This document shows, piece by piece, positions 1 to 9,811 of a stretch of DNA of 64,000 bases. The DNA comes from Verrucomicrobiota bacterium (GTDB lineage: Bacteria; Verrucomicrobiota; Verrucomicrobiia; Chthoniobacterales; Terrimicrobiaceae): positions 62,001-126,000 of the forward strand of contig JAGWWS010000001.1 of NCBI GenBank assembly GCA_018970255.1, in the 5' to 3' direction. The notes beneath the pieces were generated by a model. The model was not told the DNA's origin, made no database searches, and saw only the letters and a program-made list of their open reading frames with translations. How positions within the stretch are numbered: position 1 is the stretch's first letter; the number at the start of each line of letters is the position of its first letter. A program made the position numbers and the translations under genes.

Positions 1-117
1 CATTGCGGGTCAAGACAACCGGGTTTTTGGCTTTTGCGGATTTTTTACAGGGTTTGGGTTGCAAAGATTCTGTCGGTTGGCATGATTCGCATCCCCGAAT
101 CACCGGGGCTCAAAACC

Positions 118-636
118 ATGGCAAAAAAAGTTCCCCTTCTTTCTCTTATTGCCGCCGCCATGCTTCTGGTAGCTTGTGCGGGCGGTTCCCAAGTGAATCC
201 CGCGGTCCTCTCAGCCGCAACTTCGCGTGGCGTGGCTTCCTCGACCACCTCGAAAATGTCGAACGGCCAGGCACTGGCATTCGGTGACATTCTCAATCTG
301 GTTTCCAAAGGTGTGCCGGATGCAACCATCGAAGCCTACCTGACGAGCACGCAGCAGGTTTGCCGCTTTTCACCGGATCAAATCGGGCAACTCCGCCAAG
401 CTGGTGCTTCGCAAGCCCTGCTCTCCTACCTCGGCGACACCTCGGGATTCTACGCTCCCCGTCAGACCGGTCCCGGCGCGATCGCGCGCAAAGCCGCTTC
501 CCAGCCCTCGGGGCAATACATGAACACCCGCGGCTATCAGGACGAGCAGCCTTTCGCTTACAACGAGCCCGCCGTGGACGGATTCTACGACTCCGGCTAC
601 GAGGAGTCGCTCTACAGTCCGTTCTCGTTCAACTAA
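118..636 (+). CDS. Putative lipoprotein, unknown function
   Basis: A 172-residue exported protein. The N-terminus has Lys-Lys, a hydrophobic run and a lipobox (LVAC, Cys20), so it is probably lipidated and membrane anchored. The start at 118 places that signal correctly; an upstream in-frame ATG at 82 would add a 12-residue non-hydrophobic leader and is less likely. Residues about 55-110 (sequence around FGDILNLVSKGVPDATIEAYL) look like a small helical domain often seen in verrucomicrobial envelope proteins, followed by a Gly/Tyr/Pro-rich low-complexity tail. No catalytic motif is visible. It lies 9 bp before comEC and may be cotranscribed with it. Function not recognised. Confidence 0.8.
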   Translation: MAKKVPLLSLIAAAMLLVACAGGSQVNPAVLSAATSRGVASSTTSKMSNGQALAFGDILNLVSKGVPDATIEAYLTSTQQVCRFSPDQIGQLRQAGASQALLSYLGDTSGFYAPRQTGPGAIARKAASQPSGQYMNTRGYQDEQPFAYNEPAVDGFYDSGYEESLYSPFSFN

Positions 637-645
637 CGCCGGCGC

Positions 646-2949
646 GTGCCCGGGTTAACGCCGCTTTGGCAAAGGCGGTTGCCCTTCGCGGGGCTGGCGG
701 GCTCGGCTTCCGCAGGGATTCTCGCGGCGGCGTTTACCCCGCTTTCATCGGTGCCCTTCCTCGCGGGATTCGCGGCGTTGCTGTGCGTTTGGCTGTTCCG
801 GCGGCGCGCCGTTTGGCTCTACGCGGCGGTCGCGTGTGCCTTTGGAGTGCTTCAAGTCTGGCAAACCCGCGAATCGCCTGCCACGGCGCTTGCCGAATTC
901 ATCGGGGAGGATTCCCTACCCGCTTTGGCTGTCGGAAGAATCACCGGCGAACCCGCGGCCGTCGGTGCTAAAAAATTCCGTTTCCGACTGAGGCTGGAAA
1001 CGCTCGAGGTAGATGGCCGGACCGTGCCTGTGGATTGCGAGGTGCGAGCCGTTGTTCCCGCCACCTGCACTGTGGGTTGGGGCGACACGGTTAAGATTTT
1101 GGGAAACCTCCAGCGCATCCATGCACCGCGGAACCCCGCGCAATTCGATGCCCGGCGCGTGATGGCGCAGCAGGGCCTCACCTGCGAACTCTCGGCATCG
1201 TTGCCATCGGATGTCTCCGTTTTGAAAGCGGGTTCGGAATTCTCGCTCCCGAGGATTGCATCGCGGTGCCGCCAATGGATGGAAAAAACGCTCCGCATCG
1301 GCATTTCCGACCAACCCCTCGAATGCGACCTCATCGCGGGCCTCGTCCTCGGCGTGACGGCGGACATTCCGGAGAACCTGCAAAACCGCTTCCGGCGGAC
1401 GGGAACCTACCACCTGTTTTCTGTCTCGGGACTCCATGTGGGAATGATTGCCGTCATCCTCTGGGCAATCCTGCGGCTCGTTCAGGCGGACCGGCGCACC
1501 GCGGTAGCCATCATCATCCCGGCGCTTTTCTTTTACGCGCTCATCACGGGATGGAAGCCCGCCAGCGTGCGTGCGGCGACGATGGCCGCCATCTTCCTTG
1601 CCGGGATGGCCGCCTCGCGCCAGCAGGTGCCGTTCAACTCGCTGTGCGCCGCAGGCCTCGTGATCCTGGCACAATCCACCAACGAACTTTTCAACCCCGG
1701 CTTCCAACTCTCGTTCCTCGTTGTTGCCGCGATCCTGGTTTTCGACCGCCCCATCCGCGACGCCATCCGCACAGCCCTGCGACCGGACCCGTTCATCCCC
1801 GCGCAAATCTGGAACTGGCGCGAACGGACCGCGAACTCTTCCGGAAAATGGGGCGCCGAACTTCTCGCCGTTTCCGCCGCCGCATGGCTTGGATCCTTAC
1901 CGCTGACGGTCCTGTTTTTTGGAATCATTTCGATTTCCGCGCTCATCGCGAATCCCATCGTCGTCCCGCTGTCATTCGCCATCATGGCGACCGCGATGGC
2001 TTCGCTCGGCGCAGGAATCTTCGCCCCATGGCTGGCGTCAGTCCTCAACAACGCCAACCTCGCACTCGTAAAAATCCTGGTTGCCGCAATCAACGGGATT
2101 TCCTCCATGCCGTTCGCCTACATCCCGGTGGCACCGTTCCAGCCCCGAACGCCTGAGGTGGTCATCTTCGATTTCGGTCCCGGCGGCGGCACCGCCATCC
2201 GTTCGGAAAAATCAGTTTGGTTGCTGGACTGCGGCTCGGTTTGGGATTTTCAAAACACCCTCACGCCGTGGCTGAGGCAGGCGGGCAGGGCGATGCCAGA
2301 CGGCATCGTTTTCACCCATGGCGATGCCGACCACATCGCGGGCGCCATGGAACTCATCCCGCATGAATCACCGCACCTCATCATAGACTCCCCGGCCTCC
2401 GACCGTTCGCCCTCGCGGAAAAAAATCCATGGCGCCCTTGCGGCTGCGGGCTTGCCGAAATCCATCCACCGCGCCGGCGATTCGATTGGAATCGGCAAAT
2501 CGGCGCACCTCCATTTCCTGCATCCGCCCGCTGGGAATACTGGGAGGATTTCGGATGACAAGGTCCTCGTTGCTCGCCTCGACTTTTCCGGCACGCGCAT
2601 CCTTTTCCTCTCCGATGCCGGACCTTCGACCACCGATTGGCTTTTGAAAAAACACCCGGGGGAAATTCCCGCCGACATTCTCGTCGTTGGCCGCCACGAA
2701 TCCGGAATTCTTCCCGATGGCGGTTTCATCATGGCTGTGGGGCCAAAACTCGTGGTCGCATCCTCCGCCGCATTTCCGAATAACCAACCCATCCCGCCGG
2801 AGTGGGCGGAGATGGTTGCCTCACTTGGAATCGAGCTGTTCCGCCAAGACGAAACCGGCGCCGTCACGATTCAGCCCTCACCAGACGGCTTCAGCGCGCG
2901 CGGCTTCGTAAACAGCGAGATTTTTTCAAGCCCGCAACGCCCGCGTTGA
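646..2949 (+). CDS. comEC: ComEC/Rec2-type DNA uptake channel
   Basis: Inner-membrane channel that in naturally competent bacteria passes single-stranded DNA into the cytoplasm. The 767-residue protein has the family order: hydrophobic N-terminus, a soluble domain, a multi-spanning competence domain (about residues 230-490, with the FSVSGLHVGM signature near 265), and a metallo-beta-lactamase-like domain from about 505 to the end. The metal-binding motif THGDADH lies at about 557-563, so the nuclease-like domain looks intact. The start is GTG, 9 bp after the preceding lipoprotein gene. Other competence genes are not in this window, so actual competence is an inference. Confidence 0.93.
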   Translation: MPGLTPLWQRRLPFAGLAGSASAGILAAAFTPLSSVPFLAGFAALLCVWLFRRRAVWLYAAVACAFGVLQVWQTRESPATALAEFIGEDSLPALAVGRITGEPAAVGAKKFRFRLRLETLEVDGRTVPVDCEVRAVVPATCTVGWGDTVKILGNLQRIHAPRNPAQFDARRVMAQQGLTCELSASLPSDVSVLKAGSEFSLPRIASRCRQWMEKTLRIGISDQPLECDLIAGLVLGVTADIPENLQNRFRRTGTYHLFSVSGLHVGMIAVILWAILRLVQADRRTAVAIIIPALFFYALITGWKPASVRAATMAAIFLAGMAASRQQVPFNSLCAAGLVILAQSTNELFNPGFQLSFLVVAAILVFDRPIRDAIRTALRPDPFIPAQIWNWRERTANSSGKWGAELLAVSAAAWLGSLPLTVLFFGIISISALIANPIVVPLSFAIMATAMASLGAGIFAPWLASVLNNANLALVKILVAAINGISSMPFAYIPVAPFQPRTPEVVIFDFGPGGGTAIRSEKSVWLLDCGSVWDFQNTLTPWLRQAGRAMPDGIVFTHGDADHIAGAMELIPHESPHLIIDSPASDRSPSRKKIHGALAAAGLPKSIHRAGDSIGIGKSAHLHFLHPPAGNTGRISDDKVLVARLDFSGTRILFLSDAGPSTTDWLLKKHPGEIPADILVVGRHESGILPDGGFIMAVGPKLVVASSAAFPNNQPIPPEWAEMVASLGIELFRQDETGAVTIQPSPDGFSARGFVNSEIFSSPQRPR

Positions 2950-2950
2950 C

Positions 2951-5470
2951 CTACTCGAAGCGGATCGCCCGGGCAGGTGGAATACTCGCGGCGCGGGCGG
3001 CGGGGAACCAAGCGGCGAGCAGTGCGGCCGGGACAATCCAGAACGGCGTCGCCAACAACACATCCACCGGATACCGCAGGTCGATCGTCCAACCGAAAAA
3101 CGCCTTGTTGATCACCCAGGTGAGGACCATTGCCATCGCGGCGCCGCAGGCGATTCCGACCACCGAGGCGAGCAGGCCGGCCATTCCGGCTTCCGAGAGG
3201 AACAACGCGCGGATTTGCCCCGTGGAGGCGCCTTGGGAACGGAGGACGCCGATTTCGCGCTCGCGCTCGATGACCAGCGTGGCGAGCGAGAGGAGCACGC
3301 CAATGATGGCGACCACCACAGCGATCGCCCTCAGGACCGATGTCACGGCGAAGGTTTGGTCGAAAATTTCAATGACCCGGGCGCGCAGGGCGCTGTTTGT
3401 GTAAATCGAAAATTCCCCCGAGGGGCCGAAGCGGTTGCGGAAATCGGCGGCGAAGGAATCCGCGGTGGCGGCGTCCTGCAATGTGATGGAGAGCGAGTGG
3501 AGGCGGGGGTCGTCCCAATGCGCGTCGAAGTTCGGCCGGTCGAGGACGACGAGGCCGCTGTCGCGCGTGAAGTCGCGCACCACGCCGGCGACGGTGAATG
3601 TGGCGTTGCCGGCGGGGGAGCCAAGCGGGAGCCGGTCGCCGGGCTTGATGCCATGGCGGTTGGCGAAGCTTTCGGAAACGGCGGCGTGGCCGGGGCTGTG
3701 GAAAAGTCCGTTGGCATCGGGTGGCCCGGCGAGGAATTCGAACTGCCCGCGGGCGGCGCCTTCCACCACGGCGAGGTTGGCGGTTTTCCCATTCCAGGGG
3801 ACGCGGAGTTCCCGGAAGGTGGCGGCTTCGCGGACGCGGGGGTCGTTGCGCGCCCATTCGACGGCTTCGGCGGGGAGGAAACTGGTGAGCCCGGCGATTT
3901 CGTTGGCGGCCGGGGCGATGAAGAGGTCGGCGACGAGGGTGTTGCCCAGCCACGAATGGACGCTGGCGCGGAAGGAGTGGATCATCACCGAGACGCTCAC
4001 CGTCATGGCGGCGGCCACGGCCAGGGCGGCGATGGTGACGGCATTGCGGTGGAGCGAACGGACGAGGTGCTGTGCCGCGAGGCGCGTGGTCCAGCCGGGG
4101 CCGCGGACCTGCGAGGCAAAAAGGCGGACCACGCTCGGGACGAGGAACGAGAAGCCCGCGATGAGGAGGGCAACGGAAGCAAAGCCGAGGAATTTTCCGC
4201 CGCCGGCGAGCGTCCACCAGGAGAGGGCGAAGGACAGGGCTAGGCAGCCGGCGCCCCATTTCAGCCATGAGCGCGAGCGCACGGGGAAATCGTCCATTGC
4301 CGAGCCGGGGCGCAGGATTGCGGCGGGGTCGGAGTTCGCCGCTTCGGATGCCGGGCGCCATGCCGCTGCGAGCGAGGCCCCGATGCCGACGCCGAGCGCC
4401 AGCAGGACCTGCCCCGGAGTGAGCGAGAGGGCGGAGATGGTGACCGGTGTGTAGAGCGAGGTCACGGTTTCGGCCACGGGGGCGGCAATGAGGCCGGCGA
4501 GCGGACCGGCGGCGAGCATTCCAAGGATGCTGCCCAGGAGGCCGCAGAGAAGCCCCTCGCCGAGGAAAAGCAGGTTCACTTCGGTGCGGGTGGCGCCGCA
4601 GGAGCGCAGGATGCCGATCTCGCGGCGGCGTCGGGCGACGGCGGCCGAGAGGCTGTTGTAGATCAGGAAAACGCCCACCACCATCGAGACGAGGCTGAGC
4701 GCGGTGAGGTTCAATTGGAACGCCGCGAGCATGAGTTCGGTTTCCGAGCCGCGGCGCGCCGGCGGGGCGACCGTGGCGTCGGGCGGGACGATGGAACGGA
4801 GTTCCGCGGCGAGTTCCTCCGCTTTGAGCGGGTCATCGGCGGTGATTTGGATCGAGGTCAGCTTGCCGGTGGAATCGAGGAGGACCTGCGCCCAGCCAAT
4901 GTCCATCGCGGCGGCACGGGGGTCGGCGGAGACGAGGGCGTCCTTGGTTTGAAGCGAAAACACGCGGCGGAGCTGCTTCGATTGGCCGGCGGCGAGGACG
5001 CGGAATTCCCCAGGCAGGTCCGCCGAGGGGGAGGCAGCAATCGTGCCGGGTTCGCCCAGCCAGCGCTCGAGGTCGGGCTCGCCGCCATCGGAGTTTTTGA
5101 TTTCGAACGCCCGCATGTCCGCGCCCGTGAAGGGATCGACGCCGAGGATGCGGAGGTATTCGCCCGGGCGGTCGGGGATTGTTACGATTCCCTCGACGAG
5201 CGGGGTGGCCGACGCCACGCCGCGGAAGTTCGCAACGCGCTGGAGGAGCGCCTCGGGGAGTTCCCCGCGGATTTCGAGGTGGGCGCGGCCGGCGACGAGC
5301 CCAACGGCATCGCGGAAACTCGAGAGGGCGCCGCGGTTGGCAATTTGGATGGCGAGAAAAACGGCGACGCCGGCCGCGATGCCGAGGATGTTGAGCGCGG
5401 GGAGGAGCGGGTGGCGCAGCCACGGGCGTGCGACTTGGCGCCAAAAGAGCGCGGGGAAGCGCGGCGTCAT
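2951..5470 (-). CDS. ABC transporter permease with two FtsX domains
   Basis: An 839-residue integral membrane protein with the arrangement of double-FtsX permeases (YbbP-like, related to LolC/MacB): an N-terminal anchor at about 25-45, a large extracytoplasmic domain, a first cluster of three membrane segments at about 265-400, a second anchor and periplasmic domain, and a final three-segment FtsX cluster at about 720-835. Such permeases usually move lipids, lipoproteins or peptides with a separate ATPase, but no ATPase gene is adjacent. The ATG overlaps the glnD stop by 4 nt, implying translational coupling. The open frame runs much further upstream, but that part is antisense-like noise over glnD and is not used. 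Confidence 0.85.
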   Translation of the reverse strand: MTPRFPALFWRQVARPWLRHPLLPALNILGIAAGVAVFLAIQIANRGALSSFRDAVGLVAGRAHLEIRGELPEALLQRVANFRGVASATPLVEGIVTIPDRPGEYLRILGVDPFTGADMRAFEIKNSDGGEPDLERWLGEPGTIAASPSADLPGEFRVLAAGQSKQLRRVFSLQTKDALVSADPRAAAMDIGWAQVLLDSTGKLTSIQITADDPLKAEELAAELRSIVPPDATVAPPARRGSETELMLAAFQLNLTALSLVSMVVGVFLIYNSLSAAVARRRREIGILRSCGATRTEVNLLFLGEGLLCGLLGSILGMLAAGPLAGLIAAPVAETVTSLYTPVTISALSLTPGQVLLALGVGIGASLAAAWRPASEAANSDPAAILRPGSAMDDFPVRSRSWLKWGAGCLALSFALSWWTLAGGGKFLGFASVALLIAGFSFLVPSVVRLFASQVRGPGWTTRLAAQHLVRSLHRNAVTIAALAVAAAMTVSVSVMIHSFRASVHSWLGNTLVADLFIAPAANEIAGLTSFLPAEAVEWARNDPRVREAATFRELRVPWNGKTANLAVVEGAARGQFEFLAGPPDANGLFHSPGHAAVSESFANRHGIKPGDRLPLGSPAGNATFTVAGVVRDFTRDSGLVVLDRPNFDAHWDDPRLHSLSITLQDAATADSFAADFRNRFGPSGEFSIYTNSALRARVIEIFDQTFAVTSVLRAIAVVVAIIGVLLSLATLVIEREREIGVLRSQGASTGQIRALFLSEAGMAGLLASVVGIACGAAMAMVLTWVINKAFFGWTIDLRYPVDVLLATPFWIVPAALLAAWFPAARAASIPPARAIRFE

Positions 5471-8199
5471 TCCGGCGTTTTCACTGCGGCCTGCTGAAGC
5501 ACGCGCTGGAGTTTTTTCACGGCGGCGGGGGATGAAATTTTCCGGCCGTCCGGCCCGTAGACATAGAACGAGTCCATCGCGACATCCATTTCGGTGGTGA
5601 TGCGGGAGATTTCGATGTTCACGCCGGCGGCGGCCATGGCGCGGAGGAGGTCGTAGAGGAGGCCGAGGCGGTCGGGGGTCTGGACATCGATGAGCGTGTA
5701 GACCGGGTGGGAATCGTTGTCGATGGTGATGCGGGTGGGCAGGTCGAACTCCTGCGAAAGCCGGTAGGTGAGCAGGCGGGTCTCGGCGCCGATGAGCGGC
5801 AGGAAATCGTATTCGGGGTGGCGCATCGACTCGGCGAGGCGCTTTTCGACATTCGAAATGTCGCGGGGGTTTTCGACCGGGCGGAGGTTCGTGCCGGCGA
5901 CGCGGAAGATGTCGAGTGCGAGGCTGTCGGTGCGGGTGAAGATGTCGGCGCCGAGGATGTTCAAGCGCACGGAAAGGAACGCCCCGGCGATTCGCTCGAG
6001 GAGGCCGTGGCGGTCCCAGCCGCAGACCCAAACCTCGGTGTGGCCCTTCTCCGGGCGGTGGATCCAGCGGAGCGCGGGGGCGAGCGCGAGGGACTCGTCG
6101 CGGTTGCGGCGGGTAAAGAATTCCCGGAAGAGCAGGATGTGTTCGCGGATTTCGTCCGGCCCGAACATTTGGAAATAGCGGGCGGGCATGAAATGGAAGT
6201 GGGCGTCGACCTCGTCGCGGAAGGACGCATCGAGATTTTCCGCCACGCCGCCCTTTTGCGCCTCGCGGTTTTGCTTTGCCTGTTCCAGCGGGGCGATGCC
6301 GCCCTCGAGCCAGCGGGCGGTGCGGCGGTAGAGCGTCCAGACGAGGCCCTCCTTCCAGTCCGACCAATTCTGGTCGCTGGTGCCCATGCCGTCGGCGAGC
6401 GTGAGGAGCATGAGGGCGTCGAGGTTGTTCCTGTTCGAAACGATGCGGCCGAATTCTTCGGTGGTGGCGGGGTCCTCGAGGTTGCGCGTCTGCGCGAGCT
6501 TCGACATGAGGTAGTGCGAATCGACGAGCGTGAGGAGCATGCGGCGGCGCTCGGGCGAGAGCTGCAGGCGGCGCGCGACCTTGTGCGCGAGGATGGCGCT
6601 GGTTTCCTCGTGGTGGCGGGTGTTCGCGGCCTTGCCGACATCGTGCAGGAGGATGGCGAGGTAGAGGATGGCCGGGTCCTCGAGTTTCCCGAAAATGCGG
6701 CGGTAGCCCTCGAGCTTCGGGCGGTCGGAGAACAGCACGCCGTCGAGTTTTTCGATGCAGACCAGCGTGTGCTCGTCGGCCGTGTAGCGGTGGAAGAATT
6801 CGTGCTGCACGAGGCAATCCAGGGCGCCGAACTCGGGGATGTAGCGGCCGAGGACGCCGAGGTCGTGCATGAGGCGCAGGGCGGGGCCGACCTCGCCCTT
6901 CCGCGAGAGGATGGCGAAGAAGGTTTCGCGGGCGGAGGAGGCGTATTGGAAAGTGCGGTCGATGAGGTGCAGGCGGCGGGCGACGAGGTCGGAAAGCTCT
7001 GGGTGGAACTCGAGGTGGCGGACCTGCGCGTGGTGGAAGGCGCGGAGCAGGCGGTAGGGGTCGTCGTTGAAAATTTCGCGCGACTCGGGCTCGAGCATGG
7101 AATTCCGGATCAAGAAGCGGTCGAGGCGCTCGGGTTTTTGGCGGACGCCGAGGAATCGGAGGATGCCGGAGGGCTTCACTACGGGGGCGGCGTTCATGCG
7201 GCGCAGCGCGGCCTCGGTGAGGAGGTAGATGGAGCGCGCGTGGCCGTAGTAGTCGCGCATGAACGCCTCGACCTTTCGCAGGATGTTTTTTTGCGGGTAG
7301 TCGAGGGCGTTGGCGACGCGGCCCTGGAGTTGGAGGGTGAGCTGGTCGGCGGAGCGCCCGTTCAGGTATTGCATCTCGGCGCGGACGCGGAGGAGGAAGT
7401 CGTAGGCTTTTTCGAGTTCGCGGCGCTCGGAGTCGCGGAGGATCTTCGCCTCGGCGAGCTTGGCGGTGGAGTTCGCGCCGAGCTTGAACTGGGAGACCCA
7501 GAGGAGGCTTTGGTAGTCGCGGAGGCTGCCGGCGCCGTTCTTGATGTTCGGCTCCTGCATGAAGACCGTGCGGCCGTATTTGCCGCGGAGTTCGGATTGG
7601 TTCGCGAGGCGCCAGGCGATGTATTCCTCGGCGTGGTCGCGGACGCATTCCTCGATGAAGCGCTCGCGGAAGCGGTTGAAGAGTTCCCGCTCGCCGTCGA
7701 GGTAGCGGGACTCGAGCATCGATGTCTTCGTGACCGGGTCCTCGTTTGCCTTGGCGACGGCTTCGGAGATCGAACGGGTGGCCTGCCCGAGCTTGAAGCC
7801 GATGTCCCAAAGCGCGGTGACCGTGCGGCGGATGAGTTCCTCGATTTCCTTGTCGGCTTTCGCCTTCGGCAGGAGGAACAGGATGTCCACATCGCTGAGC
7901 GGGGTGAGTTCGCGGCGGCCATAGCCGCCGAAGGCCGCGACGCAAAGGCGCCCGGCGAGCGGCTTGGAAAGGACCTCGCGGGAGAGGGCGGAAAAAAGTT
8001 CGCGGAGGAGTGTGTCCACCATGTCCGAGCGCTGGCGGGCCACCTCGCGGCCGCCGCCGCCCTTCAAGTGCCACTCGCGGAGGCGGTCCTCCTCGGTGCG
8101 GCGGAATTCCTTGAAGCGGGCGATGAGCTTGGCGCCTTCGGCGGGCTTGGGCCGGGGCCCCGCGGGTTTTGCGGACTCTTGGGCTTCCGTGGGCGTCAC
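5467..8199 (-). CDS. glnD: [Protein-PII] uridylyltransferase/uridylyl-removing enzyme
   Basis: Nitrogen sensor that adds UMP to PII proteins under nitrogen limitation and removes it when glutamine is high. The 910 residues show the complete GlnD order: nucleotidyltransferase domain with GGYGRRELTPLSDVD at 91-105, a helical PII-transferase domain, an HD phosphohydrolase domain with LLHDVGK near residue 518, and two C-terminal ACT domains (about 705-790 and 825-900). Length matches the family. The start is GTG overlapping the stop of the OmpA-like gene (GTGA), and the stop overlaps the permease start (ATGA). No glnB or glnK is in the window. The embedding between envelope genes is unusual. Confidence 0.95.
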   Translation of the reverse strand: MTPTEAQESAKPAGPRPKPAEGAKLIARFKEFRRTEEDRLREWHLKGGGGREVARQRSDMVDTLLRELFSALSREVLSKPLAGRLCVAAFGGYGRRELTPLSDVDILFLLPKAKADKEIEELIRRTVTALWDIGFKLGQATRSISEAVAKANEDPVTKTSMLESRYLDGERELFNRFRERFIEECVRDHAEEYIAWRLANQSELRGKYGRTVFMQEPNIKNGAGSLRDYQSLLWVSQFKLGANSTAKLAEAKILRDSERRELEKAYDFLLRVRAEMQYLNGRSADQLTLQLQGRVANALDYPQKNILRKVEAFMRDYYGHARSIYLLTEAALRRMNAAPVVKPSGILRFLGVRQKPERLDRFLIRNSMLEPESREIFNDDPYRLLRAFHHAQVRHLEFHPELSDLVARRLHLIDRTFQYASSARETFFAILSRKGEVGPALRLMHDLGVLGRYIPEFGALDCLVQHEFFHRYTADEHTLVCIEKLDGVLFSDRPKLEGYRRIFGKLEDPAILYLAILLHDVGKAANTRHHEETSAILAHKVARRLQLSPERRRMLLTLVDSHYLMSKLAQTRNLEDPATTEEFGRIVSNRNNLDALMLLTLADGMGTSDQNWSDWKEGLVWTLYRRTARWLEGGIAPLEQAKQNREAQKGGVAENLDASFRDEVDAHFHFMPARYFQMFGPDEIREHILLFREFFTRRNRDESLALAPALRWIHRPEKGHTEVWVCGWDRHGLLERIAGAFLSVRLNILGADIFTRTDSLALDIFRVAGTNLRPVENPRDISNVEKRLAESMRHPEYDFLPLIGAETRLLTYRLSQEFDLPTRITIDNDSHPVYTLIDVQTPDRLGLLYDLLRAMAAAGVNIEISRITTEMDVAMDSFYVYGPDGRKISSPAAVKKLQRVLQQAAVKTPE

Positions 8200-9146
8200 T
8201 GGGTTTGTTCGAGGATAACGATTTCGACCCGGCGGTTGAGGCGTTGGCCGCCGATGTCGCTTTCAGCGGGGGCGATGAGGCGGGTTTCGCCGAAGCCTTT
8301 GGTGGAAATGGATGCCGCCGGGATGCCGAACTCGGCGGCGAGCCAGTTTTTTACAGACTCGGCGCGCAGCAGGCTGAGGCGGAGGTTGTAGTCGTCGGTG
8401 CCGAAGGAGTCCGAGTGCCCCTCGATAAGGAACCGGGCGCCGGGGTTGCGTTTGAGGAGCATGCCGAGTTTGCGGAGGCTCTCGAGGGCGGCGGGCTGGA
8501 GTTCGTGGGCGTCGTATTCGAAGAGGAGGTCGGCCGGCATGAGGATGGGCGCGGTGTCGGGCGTGAGCGGGCCGGTGCGGGCGAGGAGTTCGTCAAGGTC
8601 GCTGAAGCCGCGGGTGTCGCCGGGGAGGGGATTCGTTGTAGGCGCGGGATTGGCGGCGGCGCCTCCGGTGGCGGGAGCCGGGGCGGCGAGGGCAGGCATT
8701 TCGGCCAGGAGTTCGTCGGCAAGGGGGTCGTTCATGGGCTGGAGCGCGGAAGCCAGGCTGCTGGCGGCCGGGATTTCGGGCTTTTCCTGGAGGAGGTCGG
8801 TATCGAGGCACGGGGGCTTTTTCAAGTCGGCGGCCGGCGTGGCGGCGGACTCGAAAGCGATTTTTTCCTCGGGGAGTTTAATGGGCTGCGGCGCGAGGCG
8901 CCCGGGATTTTTCCCGTCCGTTTCCGGTGCGAGCAGGCGGGGGTCGATTTCCACCCGCTCGAGGTGGAAGGTGCGGGGGACGATTTTTTCGTAGAAGGAA
9001 TCGCTCATCGCTTCCACGGGGATGTTTTTTGACCAAGACCACAACAGGGCGTGGACCAGGAGCGAGAGGAGGAGGGCGGGCAGGAGCCAGCGGCGGAGCG
9101 CATCGCGCGCGGAAGTCGCTGGGTTCTCGTCGGCCCGTCGGTTCAT
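8196..9146 (-). CDS. OmpA/MotB-domain envelope protein
   Basis: A 316-residue protein with one membrane anchor at about 20-38, a proline-rich middle region and a C-terminal OmpA-like peptidoglycan-binding domain (about 205-316). The domain has the expected core (LLFEYDAHELQP, then EGHSDSFGTDDYNLRLS with the conserved Asp and Arg region, then NRRVEI at the end). It would tether the inner membrane to the cell wall. The ATG at 9146 puts the anchor close to the N-terminus; an in-frame start 36 nt upstream is possible. The stop overlaps the glnD start, and the gene lies 51 bp downstream of the unknown gene before it, so all four genes are probably one operon. Confidence 0.85.
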   Translation of the reverse strand: MNRRADENPATSARDALRRWLLPALLLSLLVHALLWSWSKNIPVEAMSDSFYEKIVPRTFHLERVEIDPRLLAPETDGKNPGRLAPQPIKLPEEKIAFESAATPAADLKKPPCLDTDLLQEKPEIPAASSLASALQPMNDPLADELLAEMPALAAPAPATGGAAANPAPTTNPLPGDTRGFSDLDELLARTGPLTPDTAPILMPADLLFEYDAHELQPAALESLRKLGMLLKRNPGARFLIEGHSDSFGTDDYNLRLSLLRAESVKNWLAAEFGIPAASISTKGFGETRLIAPAESDIGGQRLNRRVEIVILEQTQ

Positions 9147-9197
9147 TTGCGGAGCGTAGCGCGCACGGCCGGGAAACTCCACCCGGAATCCACCCGG

Positions 9198-9662
9198 CTA
9201 CGGGCGGAGCGGAATGCGCACGCGTTTTTTCGCTCTTGGCGGGGGTGTGGGCAGCTCGGGCGCGGTGGGCGGCTTGGGCTTCGGGAGTTCGACTTTTGGG
9301 GGTTGGACGCGGATGCGCTGAGTGGTGGCGCCGATGCTCGGCGGGCGCGGGCGGAACCCATGGAGGCCGGCCATGTAGTCTTCAAAGAGCTTCGCGGCGC
9401 CGACCAAGGTCTGGATGTCGCGCTTGTCGGCGAGTTCGACCAGCTCCGAATAGTCGCGGAACTGGACGCGGACCTGGCCGACCGAGAGGAGTTCGACAAC
9501 GATTTCCAGGGTCACGATGTTGCTGTTCCCGAGGATTTGCAGGCATTCCTCAATCTTCGCGGCAAGGTTGCTCTCCACCGGGTCGAGGGTGACCCGCTTG
9601 TCTTCAACGAGAACCGTCTTGGTTTCGATGATCCGGATATTGTGGAGGGTTTTTTCGACCAT
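9198..9662 (-). CDS. Conserved-looking protein of unknown function with Pro-rich tail
   Basis: A 154-residue soluble protein from the ATG at 9662; an in-frame start 39 nt further upstream adds an unlikely basic leader. The first 100 residues are a compact alpha/beta-looking domain without signal peptide or membrane segment. From about residue 112 the sequence becomes rich in Pro, Lys and Arg, ending in RIPLRP. No known motif was recognised. It is the first gene of the probable operon leading to the OmpA-domain protein, glnD and the permease. Confidence 0.6.
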   Translation of the reverse strand: MVEKTLHNIRIIETKTVLVEDKRVTLDPVESNLAAKIEECLQILGNSNIVTLEIVVELLSVGQVRVQFRDYSELVELADKRDIQTLVGAAKLFEDYMAGLHGFRPRPPSIGATTQRIRVQPPKVELPKPKPPTAPELPTPPPRAKKRVRIPLRP

Positions 9663-9811
9663 GGGTGGGCGCGTGTGTGTCCAATGCAACCGCGAGGGCA
9701 ATCGAATTCAAGAAGCAAGTCTGCGGCGCTGGCGGGCGGAAAATTTTTGTGCGTTTGTTTCTTGTAAGGGCGGCATGGGGTGTTTTAGGTATCACGCCTT
9801 AAATCCTCCGC

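Noticed and set aside
5471-8074. N-terminal extension of the double-FtsX permease by about 870 codons
   Set aside because: The extension is in the glnD region in another frame and is Arg/Pro/His-rich noise; the ATG at 5470 with the 4-nt overlap is the natural start.
5707-8391. Very long plus-strand open frame opposite glnD
   Set aside because: It lies antisense to a complete GlnD; composition is Gly/Ala/Glu/Val/Arg-rich without any motif, as expected from high-GC antisense frames.
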